Shown here: positions 59,792 through 64,000 of the stretch, in pieces
Position numbering within the stretch: position 1 is the stretch's first letter
How the letters are laid out: every line of letters begins with the position of its first letter
Assembly (NCBI GenBank): GCA_026399835.1
Contig: JAPLQE010000073.1
Coordinates: 52,216-116,215 of the forward strand
Direction: 5' to 3'
DNA length: 64,000 nt
Origin: Burkholderiales bacterium
Lineage (GTDB): Bacteria > Pseudomonadota > Gammaproteobacteria > Burkholderiales > Burkholderiaceae_E
Program-made: the position numbers and the translations under genes
Notes under the pieces: model-generated
What the model was told of the DNA's origin: nothing
Database searches by the model: none
What the model saw: the letters and a program-made list of their open reading frames with translations, nothing else

Positions 59792-60250
59792 ATGCACTCA
59801 CGACTCGTCGCCACCCTCCTCGCCTGCGCCGTGCTCTCGTTCACTGCGCACGCCTCGGCCCAGGATGTGAAGACGGCGATCGGCGGGGGCCTGGGGGCCG
59901 CCGCCGGCACCGCGATCGGCGAGGCCATGGGCGGCAAGACCGGCTCGATCGTCGGCGGTGCGGTCGGCGGCGCCGCAGGCGGCGCGGTCTCCTCCGACGG
60001 GCGTGCGCGCAGCGGCGCGATGATCGGCGGTGCGGTCGGCGGCGCCTCGGGCGCAGCCGTCGGGCACAGCGTCGGCGGCAGCACCGGCGCGGTCGTCGGT
60101 GCGGGCGTGGGCGGCGCGGCCGGCTCGGTCGTCGGCGCCAGCGTCACCGCAAAGCCGCAGACACGCGTGGTCACCCAGCGCGAGGTCGTCTACGGCGACG
60201 GGCGGCCCGGCAAGCGCCGCGGCCACCCCAAGCACGGCCGGGACGACTGA
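59792..60250 (+). CDS. Glycine-zipper exported protein
   Basis: A 152-residue protein with signal peptide (LVATLLACAVLSFTAHASAQ) and a long glycine-zipper region with repeated GG-x-x-GG-A units (about 28-115), encoded by GC-rich near-repetitive DNA. The tail is basic (RPGKRRGHPKHGRDD). Probably outer-membrane or periplasmic envelope protein of the Gly-zipper family; no function known. The ATG is 169 bp from the divergent patatin start. Confidence 0.85.
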   Translation: MHSRLVATLLACAVLSFTAHASAQDVKTAIGGGLGAAAGTAIGEAMGGKTGSIVGGAVGGAAGGAVSSDGRARSGAMIGGAVGGASGAAVGHSVGGSTGAVVGAGVGGAAGSVVGASVTAKPQTRVVTQREVVYGDGRPGKRRGHPKHGRDD

Positions 60251-60260
60251 CCAGGGCGAC

Positions 60261-60279
60261 GCCCGGCGGTCATCCGGGC
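60261..60279. terminator. Short hairpin between convergent genes
   Basis: GCCCGG (60261-60266) and CCGGGC (60274-60279) with a 7-nt loop, between the glycine-zipper stop (60250) and the stop of the membrane protein gene (60287). Weak evidence; no T tract. Confidence 0.35.
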
Positions 60280-60286
60280 CGGCCGC

Positions 60287-60895
60287 TCAGGGCTTGGCGG
60301 GCGCGCCGGCCGCTGGCGCCGCAGGCGGCAGGCTGCCCGACGACGGCAGACCCGGCACGGCCGCCGGGGGCTCGGCCGCCGGGGCCGGAGCACCCGGTAC
60401 CGGGGCCGGGGCCGACGGCGCTGCCGGCGCCGGCAGCGCGGGCGGGTTCGGCGGCGGGGCCGCGGGCATCGTCGGCCCGTTGGGCGTCGACGCACCGCCC
60501 TGACCCGCATCCTCCACCCGCAGCACCCGCGTCACGTAGTAGCGCGTCTCGCCAAAGCAGGTCGTCGGCAGACCCACCTTCTGCTCGTAGTGCAGCGACA
60601 CACGCTGCCCCATCACGCGGTTGATCTGCTCGGCCACGGCCTCGTCGGTCACCGTGAACTCGAACTTCTCGGGGATCGCGCCGGGCATCGAGACCAGCGC
60701 GATCTCGCCCTCCCAGGTCTTGCAGAGCCACCCCTTCTTCGAGAACTTCTGCACCCAGCCCGCGCGCTCGCCGCTCGAGTAGCTCCAGTTCAGCACGACC
60801 GCGAAGTACAGCGCCGCGACCGCGAGCACGATCAGCAGCAGCGAGAGCATGAACTTTCCGAACGAGAATCCGGACGTCTTGGCGGGAGTGGCCAT
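60287..60895 (-). CDS. Conserved hypothetical membrane-anchored protein with Pro/Ala-rich tail
   Basis: A 202-residue protein: one N-terminal membrane segment (FMLSLLLIVLAVAALYFAVVL), then a soluble domain (about 45-125) with GWVQKFSKKGWLCKTWEGEIAL, VSMPGAIPEKFEFTV and GLPTTCFGETRYYVTRVLRVE; two Cys may form a disulfide. The last 70 residues are Pro/Ala-rich. It resembles a betaproteobacterial hypothetical family I know only by pattern. ATG 60895 is chosen; ATG 60907 is 4 codons upstream. Confidence 0.72.
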   Translation of the reverse strand: MATPAKTSGFSFGKFMLSLLLIVLAVAALYFAVVLNWSYSSGERAGWVQKFSKKGWLCKTWEGEIALVSMPGAIPEKFEFTVTDEAVAEQINRVMGQRVSLHYEQKVGLPTTCFGETRYYVTRVLRVEDAGQGGASTPNGPTMPAAPPPNPPALPAPAAPSAPAPVPGAPAPAAEPPAAVPGLPSSGSLPPAAPAAGAPAKP

Positions 60896-60942
60896 GGCAG
60901 GGGGCACGGAGGGGGATCGCCGATGCTAACACCCGCCCCCGG

Positions 60943-61716
60943 TCAGAAGACCGCCGAGGCGCCGCCGTCGATGTTGATGCTCGAGCCGGTCACGAAGCTG
61001 GCGCGCGCCGACACGAGGAAGGCGATCACGTCCGCGGCCTCGTCGGCGCGCCCGACCCGGCCGAGGGGTACCGTCCGGCCCATGTCCCGGTAGAGGGACT
61101 CGGTGTCCACGCCCTGGCGAGCGGCGCGCGCATCGTGCTGGCCGGCGCGGACCAGCCCGATGCACACCGTGTTGACCAGGATCCCGTCGGGCGCCAGCTC
61201 CTTGGACAGCGCCTTCGACATCGCCTGCCCTGCGGCGCGCGACACGGTGGTGGGCATCGACTTGGCCGACGGCTGCTTCGCGCCGATGTTGGTGACATTG
61301 ACGATCCGGCCGCCGCCTCGCTCGCGCATCGAAGGGATCACGAGCCGGCACAGCCGCACCGCCGCGAACAGCTTCAGGTCGAGGTCGGCCTGCCAGGTCT
61401 CGTCGGTCACCGACTCGAATGCGCCGACCTGGGCGGTGCCGGCGTTGTTGACCAGGATGTCGATGCCGCCGTAGGCCGCGACCGCCTCGGCCACCAGCCG
61501 CTCGCAGTCCTCGGCGCGCGCCACGTCGGCCTGCACGCCGATCGCCTCGGCGCCCGCCTCGCGCAGCTGCGCGACCACCGCGTCGAGACGCTCGCGGCCG
61601 CGCGCACAGATCACCACGCGGGCACCCGCGCCCGCCAGCGTCGCCGCCGTCGCCTGCCCGATGCCCTGCGTGGCGCCGGTGATGATCGCCACCTTGCCTG
61701 CCAGTCCCAGATCCAT
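60943..61716 (-). CDS. SDR-family protein without the catalytic Ser-Tyr-Lys triad
   Basis: A 257-residue Rossmann protein with intact TGATQGIGQA and VNNAGTAQVG motifs and the C-terminal SSINIDGGASAVF. However, counted back from the GILVN motif the Tyr and Lys of YxxxK are Thr156 and Arg160, and the Ser of the standard INISS strand is Asn143 (RIVNVTNIGAK). So the usual hydride-transfer acid/base set is absent. It may bind cofactor without catalysis or use other residues. It lies 86 bp after the helicase stop and 47 bp before the membrane protein gene; a short direct repeat lies in its leader. Confidence 0.82.
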   Translation of the reverse strand: MDLGLAGKVAIITGATQGIGQATAATLAGAGARVVICARGRERLDAVVAQLREAGAEAIGVQADVARAEDCERLVAEAVAAYGGIDILVNNAGTAQVGAFESVTDETWQADLDLKLFAAVRLCRLVIPSMRERGGGRIVNVTNIGAKQPSAKSMPTTVSRAAGQAMSKALSKELAPDGILVNTVCIGLVRAGQHDARAARQGVDTESLYRDMGRTVPLGRVGRADEAADVIAFLVSARASFVTGSSINIDGGASAVF

Positions 61717-61750
61717 GCCCGTCTCCTGTCGTGTCGGTTCTTCGGTACGT

Positions 61751-61779
61751 CGATCGTTCGGTGTGACGATCGTTCGGTG
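61751..61779. repeat. Tandem 13-bp direct repeat, 16-bp period
   Basis: CGATCGTTCGGTG occurs at 61751-61763 and again at 61767-61779, 35 nt and more upstream of the SDR start at 61716. A degenerate third unit (GTCGGTCGTGCG) follows to about 61793. Could be protein-binding sites or a chance slippage product. Confidence 0.5.
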
Positions 61780-61802
61780 CGTCGGTCGTGCGCCGGGCCG
61801 CC

Positions 61803-63056
61803 TCAGCCCTCTCCCGCGCGCTGCGCCGCCTCGCGCAGCCGGTCCTTCCGGCTGCGGCCCCGGCCCTTGATGCCGCCGACGCCCGGCACCGCCGGCAGGG
61901 CGGCATCCTTCGGCTCGAAGCCCGGCACCCGCTCGCGCAGCACGCGCCGGCCCTGTCGGCGCTCGATCAGCCGGAAGTGCGCCTCGGTGTCGGCGCTCAC
62001 GAAGCTCACCGCGAGCCCCGCGGCCCCGGCGCGCGCGGTGCGTCCGATCCGATGCGTGTAGTCCGCCGCCGAGCGCGGCAGGTCGAAGTTGACCACCACC
62101 TGCAGCCCCTCGACATGCAGCCCGCGCGCGGCGATGTCGGTCGCCAGCAGCACCCGAAGCGTGCCCGCGTCGAACTCGGCGAGCACGCGGCTGCGCGCGC
62201 CCTGCGCCATGTCGCCGTGGAGCGCGGCGGCCCCGAGGCCGGCGCGCCGCAACGCCTCGGCCACGCGCTCGCAGGCATGGCGCGTGGCCACGAACACCAG
62301 CACGCGCGACCAGGCGCGGTCCTCGAGCAGATGGCGCAGCAGCCTCGTGCGCTGCGCCGCGTCCACCTCGATCGCCTGCTGCACGATGGCCGGCGCGTCG
62401 CGCTCCTCCAGCGTTGGCACGTCGACCTGCACCGGATCCTGCAGCACCGCGCGCGCCAGCTGCCGCACCGCCGGCGCGAAGGTCGCCGAGAAGAAGAGCC
62501 CCTGGCGGCGCGCGGGCAGCAGGTCCGTGATGCGCGCGAGCTCCTCGGCGAAACCGGCATCGAGCAGCCGGTCCGCCTCGTCCAGGACCAGCACCCCCAG
62601 ATCGGCCAGCCCGATCGCGTTGCGCTCGACCAGGTCGAGCAGGCGTCCGGGCGTGGCGACGACGATGTGCGCGCCGCCGCGCAGCGCGCGCATCTGCGGG
62701 TTGACCGACACGCCGCCGTGCACGACCGCGACCTTCAGCGGCGCGGCCGCGCCGCGCGCGAGCTCGCGGATGACCTCGCCGACCTGGACCGCGAGCTCGC
62801 GCGTCGGGACGAGCACGAGGCCGCCCGTGCCGCGGGCGACGGGCGCGCCTGCGGGCAGCGCGAGCCGCTGCAGCAGCGCCAGCGCGAACACTGCCGTCTT
62901 GCCCGAACCGGTGTGCGCGCAGCCGATCAGGTCGCGTCCCCGCAGCGCGGCCGGCAGCGCCGCCGCCTGGATCGGCGTGGGCATGACCCAGCCCTGCACC
63001 GCCACCGCCCGCAGCAGCCCGTCCGACAGGCCGAGCGCGGCGAACGCCGAAGTCAC
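61803..63056 (-). CDS. DEAD-box RNA helicase (RhlE-like)
   Basis: A 417-residue helicase with Q motif (GWVMPTPIQAAALP), motif I (AHTGSGKT), Ia (PTRELAVQ), II (DEAD), III (SAT) and VI (HRIGRTARAG). The tail is short and basic (GIKGRGRSRKDRLREAAQ). GTG start at 63056 overlaps the DbpA stop as GTGA, so two helicases are coupled. Likely role in ribosome assembly or RNA turnover, probably in cold or stress. Confidence 0.9.
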   Translation of the reverse strand: MTSAFAALGLSDGLLRAVAVQGWVMPTPIQAAALPAALRGRDLIGCAHTGSGKTAVFALALLQRLALPAGAPVARGTGGLVLVPTRELAVQVGEVIRELARGAAAPLKVAVVHGGVSVNPQMRALRGGAHIVVATPGRLLDLVERNAIGLADLGVLVLDEADRLLDAGFAEELARITDLLPARRQGLFFSATFAPAVRQLARAVLQDPVQVDVPTLEERDAPAIVQQAIEVDAAQRTRLLRHLLEDRAWSRVLVFVATRHACERVAEALRRAGLGAAALHGDMAQGARSRVLAEFDAGTLRVLLATDIAARGLHVEGLQVVVNFDLPRSAADYTHRIGRTARAGAAGLAVSFVSADTEAHFRLIERRQGRRVLRERVPGFEPKDAALPAVPGVGGIKGRGRSRKDRLREAAQRAGEG

Positions 63057-64000
63057 AGCCGCCGGACCTTCACCGACCGGCCCTTGACCTTGCCGGCGTT
63101 GAGTCCGCGCAGCGCCTGGTCGGCGACGTCGCGCCGCACCGCCACGTAGGTGGAGAAATCGTTGACGTCGATCTTGCCAATGGCACCCGCCTCGAGCCCC
63201 AGGTCCTTGGTCAGCGCGCCCAGCACGTCGCCCGGGCGGATCTTCTCCTTGCGTCCGCCCAGGATCTGCAGCGTCACCATCGGCGGACGCAGCGGGCCGT
63301 CCGCCTTCGCACCGGGTCGCTCCAGCTCCGACAGCGGATGCCAGGCGCTCTCGGTGCCCTGCATCGCGTCGATGCGCGCGACCCGGTCCATCTCCTCGCG
63401 GCTGGCGAGGCTGAACACCAGGCCCGACTCGCCGGCGCGTCCGGTGCGGCCCACGCGATGGGTGTGCACCTGCGCGTCCGGCGTGATCTCGACGTTGATC
63501 ACCGCCTCGAGCCGCGCGATGTCCAGCCCGCGCGCGGCCACGTCGGTCGCCACCAGCACGCTGGCGCTGCGGTTCGCGAACTGCACCAGCACCTGATCGC
63601 GGTCACGCTGCTCGAGGTCGCCGTGCAGCTCGAGCGCCACGATGCCGCGGGCCTGCAGCACCGCGACCAGGTCCTTGCACTGCTGCTTGGTGTTGCAGAA
63701 GGCGAGCGTGCTCTCCGGGCGGAAGTGCTCCAGCAGCAGCCCCACCGCATGCAGCCGGGCGCTCTCGCTGACTTCGTAGAAGCGCTCGCGGATCCGGCCC
63801 GCGTCGGGGCGCTCGGTGAGTGTGATCCGCTGCGGATCGCGCAGGTACCGGGCCGCCAGCTTCGAGACGTCGTCCGGATAGGTCGCCGAGAACAGCAGCG
63901 TCTGGCGCCGGGACGGCGGCGGGCAGCGCTTGGCGATCGCGGCGATGTCCTCCGAGAAGCCCATGTCGAGCATCCGGTCGGCCTCGTCGAGCACCAGCAC
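63053..64000 (-). CDS. dbpA: ATP-dependent RNA helicase DbpA, 5' part outside window
   Basis: The frame is open at the right edge, so the N-terminal helicase domain with motifs Q and I is missing here. The visible 315 residues include motif II (VLDEADRM), III (FSAT), the helicase C-domain (NTKQQCKDLVAVLQA, ATDVAARGLDI, HRVGRTGRAG) and a C-terminal DbpA RNA-binding domain (VTLQILGGRKEKIRPGDVLGAL). This domain recognises hairpin 92 of 23S rRNA in E. coli DbpA. It would function in large-subunit assembly. The stop overlaps the start of the next helicase. Confidence 0.92.
   Translation of the reverse strand: MLVLDEADRMLDMGFSEDIAAIAKRCPPPSRRQTLLFSATYPDDVSKLAARYLRDPQRITLTERPDAGRIRERFYEVSESARLHAVGLLLEHFRPESTLAFCNTKQQCKDLVAVLQARGIVALELHGDLEQRDRDQVLVQFANRSASVLVATDVAARGLDIARLEAVINVEITPDAQVHTHRVGRTGRAGESGLVFSLASREEMDRVARIDAMQGTESAWHPLSELERPGAKADGPLRPPMVTLQILGGRKEKIRPGDVLGALTKDLGLEAGAIGKIDVNDFSTYVAVRRDVADQALRGLNAGKVKGRSVKVRRL

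Noticed and set aside
59860..60140. Repetitive GC-rich DNA that could be a structural repeat
   Set aside because: It encodes the glycine-zipper repeats of a signal-peptide-bearing protein, which explains the pattern.
61751..61793. Possible CRISPR-like or integron repeats
   Set aside because: Only two full 13-bp units with 3-nt gaps; no spacers and no cas or integrase genes.

Overview
The window is very GC-rich (about 70 percent or more by eye) and densely coded, with ATGA/GTGA stop-start overlaps in most operons. Gene content fits a free-living betaproteobacterium, probably Burkholderiales: FHA-CpaF type Tad locus, COQ7-type ubiquinone hydroxylase, WaaC plus DUF4254, RmuC, DUF2145, SirB1, glyoxylate shunt and propionyl-CoA pathway. 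This is inferred from gene families; genus cannot be fixed. I saw no tRNA, rRNA, IS element, phage or CRISPR array.

Layout. (1) 624-9637, minus strand: an eight-gene operon for an aminoacyl-carrier-protein pathway. Order of transcription is AcpS, a small carrier protein, a GH2 glycoside hydrolase-like protein, a two-domain alpha/beta hydrolase, a second hydrolase, an acyl-CoA dehydrogenase-like flavoprotein, a truncated seryl-tRNA-synthetase-like amino acid:carrier protein ligase, and a DUF1839 protein. A flippase-like membrane protein (2-646) converges on its end. (2) 9869-17258, minus: propionyl-CoA to succinyl-CoA operon (mutase, MeaB, carboxylase beta and alpha, VOC/epimerase-like), ended by a good intrinsic terminator. 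(3) 17348-29215, minus: a Tad/Flp type IVb pilus operon from flp pilin to a TadE-like gene, with FHA-CpaF, CpaB, CpaC, TadB, TadC, a TPR protein, DUF192 and several pseudopilin-like proteins; TadZ and the prepilin peptidase are not here. (4) 29475-35366: isocitrate lyase, a two-FAS1 lipoprotein, a GST and KatG, with two striking dyad-symmetric operator candidates in the 588-bp aceA/fasciclin intergenic region. (5) 35570-41923: small housekeeping and hypothetical genes (DUF938, YgjP-like, SirB1, DUF2145, SDR, Old Yellow Enzyme, MaoC-like). (6) 42010-45522: CaiB-type CoA-transferase beside two truncated acyl-CoA dehydrogenases, then a DCC-COQ7 fusion. (7) 45636-48291: RmuC, truncated haemoglobin, PhyH-like dioxygenase. 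(8) 48291-52885, plus: two-component pair overlapped into PAP2 phosphatase and EptA/MCR-like phosphoethanolamine transferase, a likely envelope/lipid A remodelling unit. (9) 52954-59607, minus: FtsX-type permease, WaaC, DUF4254, patatin with POTRA/barrel. (10) 59792-64000: glycine-zipper protein, membrane protein, an SDR that lacks its catalytic triad, and two overlapping DEAD-box helicases, the last (DbpA) cut by the window edge.

The best candidate for an undescribed system is region 1: all parts needed to charge an amino acid on a dedicated carrier protein, oxidise or otherwise modify it while tethered, and release it, joined to an unusual cytoplasmic GH2-like enzyme. Aminoacyl:carrier-protein ligases are known, but the product of such operons is not one I can name. 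Secondary points of interest are the Shine-Dalgarno-sequestering hairpin at flp, the Tad gene whose reading frame runs on through the mutase gene, the truncated dehydrogenase pair, the DCC-COQ7 fusion and the triad-less SDR.
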